From Deltaproteobacteria bacterium (GTDB lineage: Bacteria; Myxococcota_A; Polyangia; Polyangiales; Polyangiaceae): DNA of 64,000 nt. How positions within the stretch are numbered: the stretch's first letter is position 1; each line of letters starts with the position of its first letter. The DNA is taken from contig VGRJ01000001.1 in the NCBI GenBank assembly GCA_016875405.1, positions 62,001 through 126,000 on the forward strand, given 5' to 3'. A model generated the notes under the pieces. It searched no databases, was not told where the DNA came from, and worked only from the letters and a program-made list of their open reading frames with translations. Below are positions 48,547-59,656 of the stretch, piece by piece. The translations under genes and the position numbers were made by a program.

Positions 48547-49023
48547 TCAGGCCGTCGCCGACTCTGACTCGATCGGCTGGACCGGCGGGGCATCGATGAG
48601 CTCGATGAGGCTCATCGAGGCACCGTCGCCCCGGCGCGGCCCGAGCTTCACGATGCGGGTGTAACCGCCCGGACGCTCGGCCATGCGCTTCGCGAGATCG
48701 ACGAGGAGCTTCTCGACGAGGTCGCGCTTCGTGCCGTCGCGCTCGACTCCCCAACGGGGGAGGAACGAGCCGACGAGGCGCGCCACGTGGAGGCGCTTCG
48801 CCTTGTCCGACGCCGAGAGCTTGTCGTTCGGCGTGTACGCCACGACACCGAGGCGCTTGGCCTTGGTGATGAGGCGCTCAGTCACCCGGCGGAGCTCCTT
48901 CGCCTTGGCGTCGGTCGTGATGATTCGCTCGTGGTTGACCAAGTTGGCCGCCAAGTTGCGGAACATCGCGCGCCGGTGCGCCGTATTTCTACCAAACTGC
49001 CTGCCGTCTTTTCCGTGACGCAT
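48547..49023 (-). CDS. rplQ: 50S ribosomal protein L17
   Basis: A 158-residue L17. [20 protein letters not shown] at the start and [20 protein letters not shown] are diagnostic. It sits near the peptide exit tunnel on the large subunit. The C-terminal extension past about residue 130 ([20 protein letters not shown]) makes it longer than the 120-130 residue E. coli protein. Last gene of the ribosomal cluster, 82 bases after rpoA. Confidence 0.97.
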   Translation of the reverse strand: MRHGKDGRQFGRNTAHRRAMFRNLAANLVNHERIITTDAKAKELRRVTERLITKAKRLGVVAYTPNDKLSASDKAKRLHVARLVGSFLPRWGVERDGTKRDLVEKLLVDLAKRMAERPGGYTRIVKLGPRRGDGASMSLIELIDAPPVQPIESESATA

Positions 49024-49105
49024 GGTGCTACCTCGATGTCGAGACTCGAGAAGTGACGCGTGTCGAGGGGACTCCCTGGCGACCGCTCACTGCCCGAACG
49101 GGGAC

Positions 49106-50134
49106 TTACTGGTTCCTCGCGGCCTGCCAGCGCTCGAGGAGCATCGGCCAGCTCTCGATCTTCATGCCGAGAGACAGGCCCATGCTGCTCAGGATCTCCT
49201 TGATCTCCTTGAGCGACTTACGACCGAAGTTCTTCGTCTTCAGCATGTCCTGCTCAGAGCGCTGCACCAGCTCGCCGATGAGCTGGATGTTCGCGTTCTG
49301 TAGGCAGTTCGCCGACCGCACGCTGAGCTCGAGCTCCTCGACCGAGCGGAAGAGGTTCTCGTTGAGAGGCTCCTCCTCACCACCCGGCGCGTAGTAGGTC
49401 TCCTCGACCTCCTCGAAGTTGATCCAGATGCTGAGCTGCTCCTTCAGGATTTTCGCCGCGAAGGCGACCGCGTCGGCCGGCGTCACCGCGCCGTTCGTCC
49501 AAACCTCGAGGGTGAGCTTGTCGTAGTCGGTGACCTGCCCGACGCGCGCGTTGGTGACGGTGTAGTTGACCTTGCGGATCGGCGAGAAGAGCGCGTCGAC
49601 GGGGATCGTCCCAAGCGCCATCGTCGCCGTCTTGTTGCGCTCGGCCTGGACGTACCCGCGGCTCACCGACACCGAGAGCTCCGCCTGCAGCGGGCCCTTC
49701 TTGTCGAGAACGCAGATGAGGTGGTCCGGGTTCAGGATCTTGAGACCATCGACGAGCTGGATGTCGCCGGCGAGGACGGGCCCGGGGCCCTCCTTGTCGA
49801 TGCGAACCGTGTAGCTCTTCGAGTCCTCAGCCTTGAAGACGACCTCCTTAAGGTTGAGGATGATGTCGCTCACGTCCTCGACGACGTCGGGGATGGTCGT
49901 GAACTCGTGGAGGGCGCCCTCGATGCGCAGCGCCGTGACCGCTGCGCCCTGGAGCGACGACAGCAGCACGCGGCGCAGCGAGTTGCCGATGGTCGTGCCG
50001 TAGCCGCGCTCAAGCGGCTCGCACACGAACTTCGCGTAGGTGCCCGTAGCGGTCTCGTTGTCGATCGACACGCCGCGCGGACGGATCAGCTCGCGCCAGT
50101 TGCGCGCGATGAACTCTGCCTTCACTTCACTCAT
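49106..50134 (-). CDS. rpoA: RNA polymerase alpha subunit
   Basis: A 342-residue alpha subunit. The N-terminal dimerisation domain is complete ([38 protein letters not shown]), and the C-terminal domain holds the UP-element and activator-binding determinants ([45 protein letters not shown]). A strong AGGAGA Shine-Dalgarno lies about 7 bases before the ATG. It is set apart from rpsD by 170 bases that contain two hairpins, unlike other junctions in the cluster. Confidence 0.98.
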   Translation of the reverse strand: MSEVKAEFIARNWRELIRPRGVSIDNETATGTYAKFVCEPLERGYGTTIGNSLRRVLLSSLQGAAVTALRIEGALHEFTTIPDVVEDVSDIILNLKEVVFKAEDSKSYTVRIDKEGPGPVLAGDIQLVDGLKILNPDHLICVLDKKGPLQAELSVSVSRGYVQAERNKTATMALGTIPVDALFSPIRKVNYTVTNARVGQVTDYDKLTLEVWTNGAVTPADAVAFAAKILKEQLSIWINFEEVEETYYAPGGEEEPLNENLFRSVEELELSVRSANCLQNANIQLIGELVQRSEQDMLKTKNFGRKSLKEIKEILSSMGLSLGMKIESWPMLLERWQAARNQ

Positions 50135-50304
50135 GATGCTGTCTCCTGATTCTTGGGTTCACCGTGCGAAGGTCCCGCCTCACGTACCGCACTCGGTCGC
50201 GTGAGGCCGCCTCTGCCCACGGAACATCGTTGCTCCGCGCACCGCCCAACGTCGCGTGGTGGGTGCGCACATCGTGTCGACTCCGGTGAAGGAGCCGCCA
50301 CGAA
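50135..50304 (-). promoter_or_regulatory. Structured rpsD-rpoA intergenic region with two hairpins
   Basis: Two inverted repeats stand in tandem: GCCTCACG/CGTGAGGC with an 15-base loop at 50177-50207 (8-bp perfect stem) and GCGCACC/GGTGCGC at 50237-50268. This is the longest gap inside the cluster. It may be an extra promoter leader or an RNA control site for rpoA; S4-mediated control of alpha operons is known in other bacteria, but no similarity is claimed. Confidence 0.5.
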
Positions 50305-50934
50305 TCAGCGGCTGTAGTACTCGACGATCATCTGCTCGTCGATCGCGGGCTCGTTGAGCTCTTCGCGCACCGGCGCGCCCTTCAGCGTGCCGACGAAATT
50401 GCCGCGGTCGACCTCGAGCCAGCTGACGACGGGACGCGTCGCGGCACCCGCGACGGCTGCCTCGACACGCTTGAACTTGCGCGCCTCCTCGACGAGCTCG
50501 AACTTGTCGCCCTCCTTGGCGAGGTAGGAAGGAATGTCGACGCGCTTGCCGTTCACCTTGAGGTGGCCGTGGCGAAGCAGCTGCCGAGCGTCACTGCGCG
50601 AGGCGGCGAAGCCGAGGCGATAGACGATGTTGTCCAGCCGACGCTCGAGGAGCCCGAGCATCTCCGAGCCCGTGCGGCCCTTGCGGCGTGACGCATTGTG
50701 GTAGTAGCCGCGGAACTGCGTCTCGAGGACGCCGTAGATGCGGCGAACCTTTTGCTTCTCACGGAGACGGATCGCGTACTCCGAGAGCTTGATGCGGCCC
50801 TGACCGTGCTGCCCCGACGGGTACGGACGGCGCGTGTACGAGCACTTCTCGGTGTAGCAACGGTCGCCCTTGAGGTAGAGCTTCATCCCCTCACGGCGGC
50901 AGAGCTTGCAGACGGGACCAATGTAACGAGCCAT
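50305..50934 (-). CDS. rpsD: 30S ribosomal protein S4
   Basis: A 209-residue primary-binding protein of the 16S 5' domain. N-terminal zinc-type cysteines are present (CKLCRREGMKLYLKGDRCYTEKC has four Cys in the zinc-finger pattern), followed by the S4 RNA-binding core (RLDNIVYRLGFAASRSDARQ; RHGHLKVNGKRVDIPSYLAK). In many bacteria S4 represses its own operon. Coded 24 bases after rpsK. Confidence 0.98.
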   Translation of the reverse strand: MARYIGPVCKLCRREGMKLYLKGDRCYTEKCSYTRRPYPSGQHGQGRIKLSEYAIRLREKQKVRRIYGVLETQFRGYYHNASRRKGRTGSEMLGLLERRLDNIVYRLGFAASRSDARQLLRHGHLKVNGKRVDIPSYLAKEGDKFELVEEARKFKRVEAAVAGAATRPVVSWLEVDRGNFVGTLKGAPVREELNEPAIDEQMIVEYYSR

Positions 50935-50958
50935 GACGTGTTCCTATGGGCTGTGCGC

Positions 50959-51348
50959 TCAGACGCGGCGGCGCTTGGGGGGACGGCAACCGTTGTGGGG
51001 GATCGGGGTGACGTCACGGATCACCGTGACGCGAAGCCCGGCCGACTGAAGGGCGCGGAGCGCGCTCTCGCGTCCGGCGCCGGGCCCCTTCACGAAGACG
51101 GCGACCGTGCGCATCCCGCTCTCCATCGCGGTACGCGCGGCATGCTCCGCGGCAACCTGCGCGGCGAACGGCGTCGACTTGCGCGAGCCCTTGAAGCCGC
51201 GCGCGCCAGCCGAGCACGCTGCGACCGCGTGGCCGGTCACGTCGGTGATCGTGATGATGGTGTTGTTGAAGGTCGAACGAATGTGGGCAACGCCCAGCGC
51301 GACGTTCTTCTTGACCTTCTTCTTGGTTTTGGCCTTCGGATTCGCCAT
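50959..51348 (-). CDS. rpsK: 30S ribosomal protein S11
   Basis: 129 residues, platform protein of the small subunit contacting mRNA and 16S helix 23. Lys-rich N-terminus, then [20 protein letters not shown] and the C-terminal [11 protein letters not shown] that are near-universal in S11. 20 bases after rpsM. Confidence 0.98.
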   Translation of the reverse strand: MANPKAKTKKKVKKNVALGVAHIRSTFNNTIITITDVTGHAVAACSAGARGFKGSRKSTPFAAQVAAEHAARTAMESGMRTVAVFVKGPGAGRESALRALQSAGLRVTVIRDVTPIPHNGCRPPKRRRV

Positions 51349-51368
51349 GACGATGTTCTCTCAGCCGA

Positions 51369-51731
51369 TCACTTGCGGATGATGCGCTTGCGGGGGCCTT
51401 TGCGCGTACGGGAGTTCGTGTGGGTGCGCTGCCCGCGAACCGGCAGGCCCTTGCGGTGACGGAGGCCACGGTAGCAGCCGAGGTCCATCAGGCGCTTGAT
51501 GTTCATCTGAATCTCGCGGCGGAGATCGCCCTCGACCTTGTAGTCGGCGTCCAGGATCTCGCGGATCGAGCGGAGGTCCGCGTCCGTGAGCTCATCGACG
51601 CGCTTCGTCGGGGGGATGTTGGCCTTCGCGACGATCTGGCGGGCCAGCGAAGGTCCGATGCCGAAGAGGTAGGGAAGCGCGTAAAGGACGTGCTTCCGGC
51701 GGGGAAGATCGACTCCTGCGATGCGTGCCAT
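51369..51731 (-). CDS. rpsM: 30S ribosomal protein S13
   Basis: 120 residues. [20 protein letters not shown] at the start and [20 protein letters not shown] near the end are typical; the basic tail [10 protein letters not shown] reaches the P-site tRNA. It lies 15 bases after rpmJ. Confidence 0.98.
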   Translation of the reverse strand: MARIAGVDLPRRKHVLYALPYLFGIGPSLARQIVAKANIPPTKRVDELTDADLRSIREILDADYKVEGDLRREIQMNIKRLMDLGCYRGLRHRKGLPVRGQRTHTNSRTRKGPRKRIIRK

Positions 51732-51746
51732 GGTTCAGTTCCTTCC

Positions 51747-51863
51747 TCAGCAGCCCTGACGCTGCTTGTGACGCGGGTTCTCGCAAATGATGCGAACGAC
51801 GCCGCGGCGCCGCACGACTTTGCACTTGTCGCAGATCTTCTTCACGCTCGGTCGGACTTTCAT
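51747..51863 (-). CDS. rpmJ: 50S ribosomal protein L36 (zinc form)
   Basis: A 38-residue protein read from the ATG at 51863: [20 protein letters not shown] then [18 protein letters not shown]. Cys11, Cys14, Cys27 and His32 make the zinc ribbon of the C+ form of L36. It sits between infA and rpsM as in most bacteria. Confidence 0.96.
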   Translation of the reverse strand: MKVRPSVKKICDKCKVVRRRGVVRIICENPRHKQRQGC

Positions 51864-51877
51864 GACTGCCTGTCTGT

Positions 51878-52132
51878 CTATTTGTGTCGGTAGGTGATTC
51901 GGCCGCGGGTCGGGTCGTAGGGCGAGACCTCGACCGTGACACGATCCCCCGGGAGGATTCGGATGTAGAACTGGCGCATCTTGCCGCTGATGGTCGCTAG
52001 GACGCCGAGACCGTTGTCAGCGACGACTCGGAACATGGCGTTCGGCAACGCCTCGTCCACGACGCCAGTGAACTGCATCTTGTCGTCCTTGGGCTCCTTC
52101 GGTGCCCGCAGCTCTTTGTTTCTACGCGCCAT
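51878..52132 (-). CDS. infA: Translation initiation factor IF-1
   Basis: An 84-residue IF-1; the OB-fold core is [53 protein letters not shown]. It binds the ribosomal A site during initiation. A basic N-terminal extension of about 14 residues ([15 protein letters not shown]) precedes the usual start; an internal ATG at 52078 would cut slightly into the normal length, so I keep 52132. No methionine aminopeptidase gene is present between adk and infA, where map often lies. Confidence 0.95.
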   Translation of the reverse strand: MARRNKELRAPKEPKDDKMQFTGVVDEALPNAMFRVVADNGLGVLATISGKMRQFYIRILPGDRVTVEVSPYDPTRGRITYRHK

Positions 52133-52141
52133 GGGCAGTGA

Positions 52142-52785
52142 TCACTTCACCGTGTCCAGCGACGCGACGACGCGCCCGGTCACTTCTTCGGGTTTCCCTA
52201 CGCCATCGATTCGGCGCAGGAGGCCACGCTCCTCGTAGTAGGGGAGCAGGGCGGCCGTCATCGAGTCGTAGGCGTCCAACCGCGTGTTGACGGCTTCGGG
52301 CTGGTCATCCTTGCGATGTTCCAGCGAGCCCGGGTCCTTCAACAACTCCGGGGGCGGGGGATTGTATAGAAGGTGATAGATTTGTCCAGACCGTTTGTCG
52401 GTCCGGCGATGAATGAGGCGCTCCTCGAGGAGCCCGCGGGCCACATCGAGCTGCACCACCGCGGAGAGGACGAGCCCGCGCAAGGCCAGCATCGCCTCCA
52501 GCGCCTCAGCTTGCGGCACCGTTCGCGGGAAGCCGTCGAGCAAGAAGCCCGACCCGCAGTCCGCATCCTTGGTCCGGCGCTCGATGAGTCCGATGACGGC
52601 GGCGTCGGGGAGGAGACCGCCCTCATCCATGAGCTTGCGGTACTCGGGCTCGAGAGTACCGGCAGCCTTCGCCGCCCGAAGCATGTCCCCGGTGGAGAGG
52701 TGCGCGAGGCCGTAGCGCTCGCAGAGCACCTTGGCCTGAGTCCCCTTCCCTGAGCCGGGAGGTCCCACGAGGACGACGATGGTGC

Positions 52786-52789
<4 letters not shown>
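52142..52789 (-). CDS. adk: Adenylate kinase
   Basis: A 215-residue long-form adenylate kinase interconverting ATP, ADP and AMP. P-loop GPPGSGKGTQ (9-18), AMP site LSTGDMLRAA, GFLLDGFPRTVPQAEAL, and a LID domain (RRTDKRSGQIYHLLYNPPPP) with no zinc cysteines. The ATG overlaps the secY stop by 4 bases, so adk is coupled to secY as in many S10-spc-alpha clusters. Confidence 0.97.
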
Positions 52790-54186
<1,397 letters not shown>

Positions 54187-54257
54187 GAGGCGTTGTGGTG
54201 CGCGATGAGCGTGCGGGGGCGGGCGGCGCGACCTTCGTCGTCCGCCGCCCCTCGTGG

Positions 54258-54716
54258 TCAGCCCTGAGCGGCCGCGGCGACGACTTCAGCCTTGCCGCCG
54301 GCCTTCTCGATCTTGGCCTTCGCGCCCGCGGAGAACGCGTGGGCCTTGACCGTGAGGCTCTTGCCGAGCTCACCGTCGCCCAGAATCTTGACGCCGTCGA
54401 CGGCGCCACGGACGAGCCGCTTGGCGCGAAGAGCCTCGATCGTGACGACAGAACCGGCGTCGAACACCTCGAGGTCGCTCACGTTGACGTTGGCGATCCG
54501 CGCGGCGAAGAGGTTCTTGAAGCCGAGCTTCGGCAGGCGTCGACCCATCGGGGTCTGCCCGCCCTCGAACGCCGGCTTGCGGTGGCCGCAGCGGGCCTTC
54601 TGGCCCTTCTGGCCGCGACCGGCGGTCTTCCCGAGACCCGAACCGACACCGCGACCGACTCGGGTGCGGGGCTTTTTGGCGCCCTCGGGCGGCCTGAGAT
54701 TCGAAAGGATCGACAT
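54258..54716 (-). CDS. rplO: 50S ribosomal protein L15
   Basis: 152 residues from the ATG at 54716 ([20 protein letters not shown]), one base after the rpmD stop. The Gly-rich [20 protein letters not shown] and [20 protein letters not shown] segments are typical of L15, a late assembly protein of the 50S. A start 24 bases upstream (54740) would overlap rpmD and is not needed. Confidence 0.97.
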   Translation of the reverse strand: MSILSNLRPPEGAKKPRTRVGRGVGSGLGKTAGRGQKGQKARCGHRKPAFEGGQTPMGRRLPKLGFKNLFAARIANVNVSDLEVFDAGSVVTIEALRAKRLVRGAVDGVKILGDGELGKSLTVKAHAFSAGAKAKIEKAGGKAEVVAAAAQG

Positions 54717-54717
54717 G

Positions 54718-54909
54718 TTACTGGACCTCCTCGACGGCAACGAGGTGAATCACCTTCTTGATCATTCCGCGAAACGATGGCGTGTTCGCGACGGTCACGC
54801 TGCGGCCGATGCGGCCAAGCCCGAGACCTTTCAGCACCGAACGCATCGCGGGCGGCTCACTGATCATGCTCTTCTTCTGCGTCACCTTGATCTGCTTCGC
54901 CAGGCTCAT
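54718..54909 (-). CDS. rpmD: 50S ribosomal protein L30
   Basis: 63 residues. [20 protein letters not shown] and the [11 protein letters not shown] turn are characteristic. Its ATG overlaps the rpsE stop by 4 bases and its stop is one base from rplO, showing tight coupling. Confidence 0.96.
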   Translation of the reverse strand: MSLAKQIKVTQKKSMISEPPAMRSVLKGLGLGRIGRSVTVANTPSFRGMIKKVIHLVAVEEVQ

Positions 54910-55505
54910 GCGTCGCCTCCAGTCTCTTCAGCGGGCTTGGTCGCGCCGGGGAGCGACGTCACCGAAGGCTTGATGCGGGGAGCCGAGACGCCAGCGCTGC
55001 GCGAGCGATGGCCCAACCTGTCCCGCTCGATCTCTCGCTTGCGCGCGAACTCCTCGGGAGCCCGCAGCGACTTGAGAGCCTCGATGGTCGCGTTGACGAC
55101 GTTGTGCTTGTTGCCCGAGCCGAGCGACTTTGTGAGCACGTCCGTGATGCCCGCCGACGCCACGACCGCTCGCACCGCGCCGCCTGCGATAACGCCCGTA
55201 CCGGGGCTGGCAGGCTTCAGGAGAACGCGACCCGCGCCCTTCTCGCCAAGCACGTCGTGCGGAATCGTGGTGCCATCCAGCGGCACCTTGAACATGTTCT
55301 TCCGCGCCTGGTCATTGCCCTTGCGGATCGCCTCGGGGACCTCGTTCGCCTTGCCGAGGCCGACGCCGATGTGCCCCGCCTCATCGCCCACGACGACGAG
55401 CGCCGAAAAGCTGAAGCGCCGGCCGCCCTTGACGACCTTCGCGACGCGGTTGATGTGGATGACGCGCTCCTTGAGGCGCTCCTCGTCGATTTGATCGAAT
55501 GCCAT
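54906..55505 (-). CDS. rpsE: 30S ribosomal protein S5
   Basis: 199 residues from the ATG at 55505 ([20 protein letters not shown]). Core motifs are [18 protein letters not shown] and [18 protein letters not shown]. Longer than the usual 160-170 residues because of a C-terminal tail ([20 protein letters not shown] onward) rich in Ser, Pro and Ala. Acts in translational accuracy at the mRNA entry site. Confidence 0.97.
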   Translation of the reverse strand: MAFDQIDEERLKERVIHINRVAKVVKGGRRFSFSALVVVGDEAGHIGVGLGKANEVPEAIRKGNDQARKNMFKVPLDGTTIPHDVLGEKGAGRVLLKPASPGTGVIAGGAVRAVVASAGITDVLTKSLGSGNKHNVVNATIEALKSLRAPEEFARKREIERDRLGHRSRSAGVSAPRIKPSVTSLPGATKPAEETGGDA

Positions 55506-55516
55506 CTTCGTAGCCC

Positions 55517-55882
55517 TCAGAAGTTGAGTCCGGCTTCGCGCGCCGCGTCGGCGAGCGCCTTGATGCGGCCGTGGTAGCGGTACCCGTTGCGGTCGAAGAC
55601 CACCTTGTCGATGCTCTTCGACCTGCACATCTCGGCGATGAGGGCGCCGACCTTCTTGGCCTCGTCGCTCTTCGTTCCGTCGAGGTTGGTGCGGAGGTCC
55701 TTGGAGAGCGTCGACGCAGCGGCGAGCGTCTTGCCCGTCGTGTCGTCGATCACCTGCGCGTAGATGTGCCGCGCGCTGCGGAACACGCTGAGGCGAGGAC
55801 GCTCCGTGGTCCCGTTGACGGACTTGCGAATGCGCAGCTTGCGGCGCTCGCGACCTTCCAGTTTTCGGGGTGCAGCAGTCAT
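55517..55882 (-). CDS. rplR: 50S ribosomal protein L18
   Basis: 121 residues from the ATG at 55882 ([20 protein letters not shown]), one base after the rplF stop; the frame is open further upstream but that part lies inside rpl[21 protein letters not shown] and the C-terminal [20 protein letters not shown] are diagnostic. Binds 5S rRNA. Confidence 0.97.
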   Translation of the reverse strand: MTAAPRKLEGRERRKLRIRKSVNGTTERPRLSVFRSARHIYAQVIDDTTGKTLAAASTLSKDLRTNLDGTKSDEAKKVGALIAEMCRSKSIDKVVFDRNGYRYHGRIKALADAAREAGLNF

Positions 55883-55883
55883 T

Positions 55884-56468
55884 TCACTTGCCTGCCTTTC
55901 CGGCCTTCTCGCGAATCTTCTCGCCCTTGTAACGAACGCCCTTGCCACCGTACGGCTCCGGCGGACGGAAGCCACGGATCGTCGCGGCGGTCTGACCGAT
56001 GAGGGCCTTGTCGCTCCCGAAGAGGGTGAGGATGGTGCCCTTGGATTCCTTCGGGATGTCGGCGGTGATGCCCTTCGGGAGCGGATACTCGATTTGATGC
56101 GAGTAGCCGAGGATGCAGGTCAGCGTCGTGCCCTTCAGCTCGACGCGGTAACCGGTGCCGACCAGCTCGAGCGTTCGCTCGTAGCCCGTCGTCACGCCCT
56201 GCACCATGTTCGCGATCGTCGCTCGGGTCATGCCCTGGAGACGCGCGCCGTCGCGGCCAGGCGCCGACGACGTGACGGTGAGGCTGCCGTCCGCCTGGTT
56301 GAGTTGGATGCTCGAGTGCAGCGGGAAGCTGAGCTCCCCCTTGGGCCCCTTGACCTTGACCTCGGACGCGGCGACGGAGACCGTGACGCCCTTCGGCGTG
56401 ACCACGGGCTTCTTTCCGACGCGAGACGTCTTCGGCGCCAGCTTATTCTCGATTTGCGCGGGTTCCAT
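55884..56468 (-). CDS. rplF: 50S ribosomal protein L6
   Basis: 194 residues from the ATG at 56468, sharing one base with the rpsH stop (TGATG). [38 protein letters not shown] and [20 protein letters not shown] are typical. The N-terminal [13 protein letters not shown] and C-terminal Lys-rich tail make it slightly longer than E. coli L6 (177). Confidence 0.97.
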   Translation of the reverse strand: MEPAQIENKLAPKTSRVGKKPVVTPKGVTVSVAASEVKVKGPKGELSFPLHSSIQLNQADGSLTVTSSAPGRDGARLQGMTRATIANMVQGVTTGYERTLELVGTGYRVELKGTTLTCILGYSHQIEYPLPKGITADIPKESKGTILTLFGSDKALIGQTAATIRGFRPPEPYGGKGVRYKGEKIREKAGKAGK

Positions 56469-56866
56469 CACCACACCTCGCAGAGGAGCTCTCCGCCCAC
56501 CTTCCGGCGACGGGCTTCGCCGTCCGTCATCACGCCGCTCGAGGTCGAGAGGATCGCGATGCCCAGCCCGGAGAAGACGTTGGGGATATTGTCGTGCGTC
56601 ACGTAGACGCGACGCCCGGGCTTCGAGACGCGACGGATACCGTCGATCGCCCCGCGCTTGTCGCGGTCGTACTTCAAGACGATCTCGATGGTCTTGTGAC
56701 CACGAGCATCCTCCCCCTCTCGTACGTCGGCGATGAAGCCCTCGGATTTCAGGATCTCGGCCACGCGCAACTTCAAGCGGCTGCCGGGCATGACCATTCG
56801 GTCGTGCCGCGCGCTCGAGGCGTTGCGGATGCGGGCCAGCATGTCAGCGATGGGATCGTTCACCAT
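56468..56866 (-). CDS. rpsH: 30S ribosomal protein S8
   Basis: 132 residues from the ATG at 56866 (MVNDPIADMLARIRNASSAR), with GGTGAG just upstream; a GTG at 56875 is an alternative adding 3 residues. The C-terminal GLGIAILSTSSGVMTDGEAR and GGELLCEVW are diagnostic. S8 is a 16S central-domain binder and, in E. coli, the translational repressor of the spc operon. Confidence 0.97.
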   Translation of the reverse strand: MVNDPIADMLARIRNASSARHDRMVMPGSRLKLRVAEILKSEGFIADVREGEDARGHKTIEIVLKYDRDKRGAIDGIRRVSKPGRRVYVTHDNIPNVFSGLGIAILSTSSGVMTDGEARRRKVGGELLCEVW

Positions 56867-56908
56867 GGTGCTCACCAGCTTTGATTCGACACGTCCTGAC
56901 TTGCTGGG

Positions 56909-57094
56909 CTACCAGCTCGCCTTGATCACTCCGGGAAGCTCGCCGCGAAGCGCGAAGTTCCGCAGGCAAAGGCGGCACATCTGGAAGTCGCGGTAGTACC
57001 CGCGGCTTCGACCGCACACCTTGCAGCGGTTCCGGTGCCGAGTGGAGAACTTCGGGGGGCGATTCAGCTTCGCGATGGCTTGGGCACGCGCCAT
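56909..57094 (-). CDS. rpsN: 30S ribosomal protein S14, zinc (type Z)
   Basis: 61 residues with a zinc site at C24, C27, C40, C43 (CKVC, CRLC), i.e. the short zinc-binding S14, not the 101-residue zinc-free form. [20 protein letters not shown] at the N-terminus and [11 protein letters not shown] at the end match the family. Located between rplE and rpsH as usual. Confidence 0.97.
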   Translation of the reverse strand: MARAQAIAKLNRPPKFSTRHRNRCKVCGRSRGYYRDFQMCRLCLRNFALRGELPGVIKASW

Positions 57095-57183
57095 GTTTCT
57101 TTGGTCCTTTGCGTTTTCGGAGACGCGCGGCGTTCACCGCGCTCGAAGTCGTTGGGGGGGCGCGACGGTCGCGCCGTTGGGAT

Positions 57184-57783
57184 TCAGGTGCGGAAGGGCA
57201 TGCCGAGCTGACGCAGGAGCTCGCGGCCTTCCTCGTTGTTCTTCGCGGTGGTCACGAACGAGATGTTCATTCCGCGGATGGCATCGACCTTGTCGTAGTC
57301 GATCTCCGGGAAGATGATCTGCTCGCGCAGGCCCATCGTGAAGTTGCCCGCCCCGTCGAAGCCCTTCGGGCTCACGCCTTTGAAATCGCGCACGCGCGGC
57401 AGGGCGAGGTTGAAGAGGCGATCCGCGAACTCCCACATGCGGTTGCGGCGGAGGGTCACGGAGAGGCCGATCGGGAGACCCGCGCGGAGCTTGAAGCTCG
57501 CGATCGACTTGCGCGAGCGGCGCACGACGGGCTGCTGGCCCGTGATTAGTCGGAGATCCTCGCGCGCCGTGTCCACGACCTTCGGGTTCTGGACGGCGAC
57601 ACCGAGGCCGATGTTGATGACGATCTTGTCGAGACGCGGCACCTGCATCGGGTTCGCGTAACCGAATTTCTCGCGCATCCCTGCGCGGACCTTCGTCTGG
57701 TAGTGCTTCGAGAGGCGCGGCACGTAGCCGGCTTCGTAGCCGGTCGACTTCGCCTCTGCGTTGTCCTTTTTCTCTTTCGCCAT
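57184..57783 (-). CDS. rplE: 50S ribosomal protein L5
   Basis: 199 residues from the ATG at 57783 ([20 protein letters not shown]); an AGGTG lies about 7 bases upstream. Typical segments are [16 protein letters not shown], SKIAxFKLR-like [20 protein letters not shown] and [20 protein letters not shown]. About 20 extra N-terminal residues precede the usual start. It binds 5S rRNA and contacts the P-site tRNA. Confidence 0.97.
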   Translation of the reverse strand: MAKEKKDNAEAKSTGYEAGYVPRLSKHYQTKVRAGMREKFGYANPMQVPRLDKIVINIGLGVAVQNPKVVDTAREDLRLITGQQPVVRRSRKSIASFKLRAGLPIGLSVTLRRNRMWEFADRLFNLALPRVRDFKGVSPKGFDGAGNFTMGLREQIIFPEIDYDKVDAIRGMNISFVTTAKNNEEGRELLRQLGMPFRT

Positions 57784-57843
57784 TGTCACACCTGGGGGAT
57801 CAGGAGGCTCTTTGCCTTATGACCGTCGAATCGTCGTCGTCGC

Positions 57844-58164
57844 TCAGGCCAGCTTCAGCGCCGCGCCCTTCGACGCGGACACGCGGACCTTGTTTCCTGC
57901 CTCGTCCTTGGCCACCTTGACTCGGGTCGGCTTGTCGGTCGCCGAGTCGATCGGCATCACGTTCGAGATGTGGATCGAGGCTTCCTTCGAGATGCGGCCG
58001 CCCTCGCCACCCTGCTGAGTCGGACGGGTGTGGCGCACGACGATGTTGAGACCGTCGACGATAACGCGGTCGCCGCCCTTGAGGATGCGCTTGATGGTTC
58101 CCCGCTTGCCCTTCTCTTTGCCGGCGATCACCTGGACCAGGTCGCCCACCTTCACGCGTTGCAT
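57844..58164 (-). CDS. rplX: 50S ribosomal protein L24
   Basis: 106 residues from the ATG at 58164, sharing one base with the rplN stop. KOW-motif core VKVGDLVQVIAGKEKGKRGT and IVDGLNIVVRHTRPTQQGG are typical; L24 is an assembly initiator on 23S rRNA. Confidence 0.97.
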   Translation of the reverse strand: MQRVKVGDLVQVIAGKEKGKRGTIKRILKGGDRVIVDGLNIVVRHTRPTQQGGEGGRISKEASIHISNVMPIDSATDKPTRVKVAKDEAGNKVRVSASKGAALKLA

Positions 58165-58532
58165 CACAGCACCTCCGGCGCGAGCGAGACGATCTTCATG
58201 AACTTGCGGGCGCGAAGCTCGCGAGCAACCGGCCCGAAGATGCGGGTGCCGACAGGCTCCTTGGCGTCGTTGATGAGGACAGCGCTGTTCGTGTCGAACT
58301 TGATGTAGCTGCCGTCGGTGCGACGCGACTCCTGCACGGTGCGGACGATGACGGCCTTGGCAACGTCACCCTTCTTCACCTTGGAGTTGGGCATGCACTC
58401 CTTGATCGCGACCACGATGATGTCGCCGAGGCCGGCGTATCGGCGGCGCGAGCCGCCGAGGACCTTGATGCACTTGAGCGTCTTCGCGCCGGAGTTGTCG
58501 GCGGCTTCGAGCTCGGTCTCTACCTGGATCAT
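58164..58532 (-). CDS. rplN: 50S ribosomal protein L14
   Basis: 122 residues, the usual length. [20 protein letters not shown] and [20 protein letters not shown] are near-universal L14 sequences; the protein bridges the two subunits. 24 bases after rpsQ, overlapping rplX by one base. Confidence 0.98.
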   Translation of the reverse strand: MIQVETELEAADNSGAKTLKCIKVLGGSRRRYAGLGDIIVVAIKECMPNSKVKKGDVAKAVIVRTVQESRRTDGSYIKFDTNSAVLINDAKEPVGTRIFGPVARELRARKFMKIVSLAPEVL

Positions 58533-58556
58533 GGTTTCAGCTCCTGTCGGGTGCGC

Positions 58557-58934
58557 TCAGGCCTGGACGCCCAGAACCTCGTCCTTCAGCTGCAGGCCTT
58601 CGATGTCGGCCGAGCGAGCGATGAGGCGAGTGACGATCCAGCGCTTGTTTTTCGAGAGCGGGCGGTGCTCCTGAATCTCGACGCGGTCGCCGGGGAGGTA
58701 TTCGTTCTTCTCGTCGTGCGCCTTGTAGCGGGCGCGCGAGGTCAGGTACTTCTTGTACTTCTCGTCGAGGGTCTGACGGATGACCTCGACGGTGACCGTC
58801 TTATCCATCTTGTTGCTCTTGACCGTGCCGACGAGCTTTCGGCGGAAGCCGCGCTTCGACTCGGTCGTCTCGACGGCCGGAGACTTGGCGCCGATGCTCT
58901 TGACGCTTGGGCGGGGGGGCGGAACCTTAGCCAT
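58557..58934 (-). CDS. rpsQ: 30S ribosomal protein S17, extended
   Basis: 125 residues, against 80-90 in most bacteria. The core is RKLVGTVKSNKMDKTVTVEV ... EYLPGDRVEIQEHRPLSKNK. Extra sequence lies at both ends: about 34 residues before the core (MAKVPPPRPSVKSIGAKSPA onward) and about 15 after (SADIEGLQLKDEVLGVQA). The upstream start is the only ATG in the extension. Primary 16S 5'-domain binder. Confidence 0.95.
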   Translation of the reverse strand: MAKVPPPRPSVKSIGAKSPAVETTESKRGFRRKLVGTVKSNKMDKTVTVEVIRQTLDEKYKKYLTSRARYKAHDEKNEYLPGDRVEIQEHRPLSKNKRWIVTRLIARSADIEGLQLKDEVLGVQA

Positions 58935-58968
58935 GGGTGGTGTCCTTCGGTGGTCTCGCGGGGGGCGT

Positions 58969-59163
58969 TCAGCCCACCTTCGCCTTCTCGGTCAACAGGG
59001 TCTTCACCCGCGCGAGGTTGCGGCGGGCGCGGCGGATCGACGCGGTGTCGTCCAGCTGGTTCGTGTAGTTCTTGAGACGAGCGTCGAAGATCTCGCGACG
59101 AATCTGCTTCTCGATCTCTTGCAGCCGTTCGGCGTTGCACTCGCGAAGTTCTTTGAGGTCCAC
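58969..59163 (-). CDS. rpmC: 50S ribosomal protein L29
   Basis: 64 residues starting at a GTG (59163; MDLKELRECNAERLQEIEKQ) with AAGGAG about 7 bases upstream. Two-helix protein near the exit tunnel; IRRARRNLARVKTLLTEK is typical of the C-terminal helix. The frame is open well upstream but that part lies over rplP on another frame and is not L29. Confidence 0.96.
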   Translation of the reverse strand: MDLKELRECNAERLQEIEKQIRREIFDARLKNYTNQLDDTASIRRARRNLARVKTLLTEKAKVG

Positions 59164-59173
59164 GGCTGTCTCC

Positions 59174-59593
59174 TTACTGGCTGAGGAAGTCGCGCGCGAT
59201 GAAGCGGCACTCGAGCGGAAGTTTGTGAGCGGCGATCCGGAACGCCTCGCGCGCCACGTCCTCGGGGACGCCGGCGAGCTCGTAGAGGACGCGGCCCGGC
59301 TTGACCGGAGCGCACCACTCTTCCGGGTTGCCCTTGCCTCCACCCATTCGGACCTCGAGGGGCTTCTTGGTGACGGGGCGATCGGGGAACACTCGGATCC
59401 AGAGCTTGCCTGCGCGCTTGCAGTGGCGCTGAATCGCCATACGAGCAGCCTCGATCTGGCGGGCGGTGAGGCGACCGGGCTCGAGGGTCTGCAGCGCGAA
59501 GTCGCCGAAGGACACGTCGGAGCCCTTCCAGGCGAGGCCGCAATTGCGACCCTTCTGCGCCTTGCGGAATTTCGTTTTCTTGGGTTGGAGCAT
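59174..59593 (-). CDS. rplP: 50S ribosomal protein L16
   Basis: 139 residues. [20 protein letters not shown] and [20 protein letters not shown] are diagnostic; the protein shapes the A-site side of the large subunit. 63 bases after rpsC. Confidence 0.98.
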   Translation of the reverse strand: MLQPKKTKFRKAQKGRNCGLAWKGSDVSFGDFALQTLEPGRLTARQIEAARMAIQRHCKRAGKLWIRVFPDRPVTKKPLEVRMGGGKGNPEEWCAPVKPGRVLYELAGVPEDVAREAFRIAAHKLPLECRFIARDFLSQ

Positions 59594-59656
59594 GGTGGTC
59601 TCTCTCGAGGAGCGGGCGCCGCGAGGGCGGCTCCCGCGAAGAGTTGGGTTGGAGCG

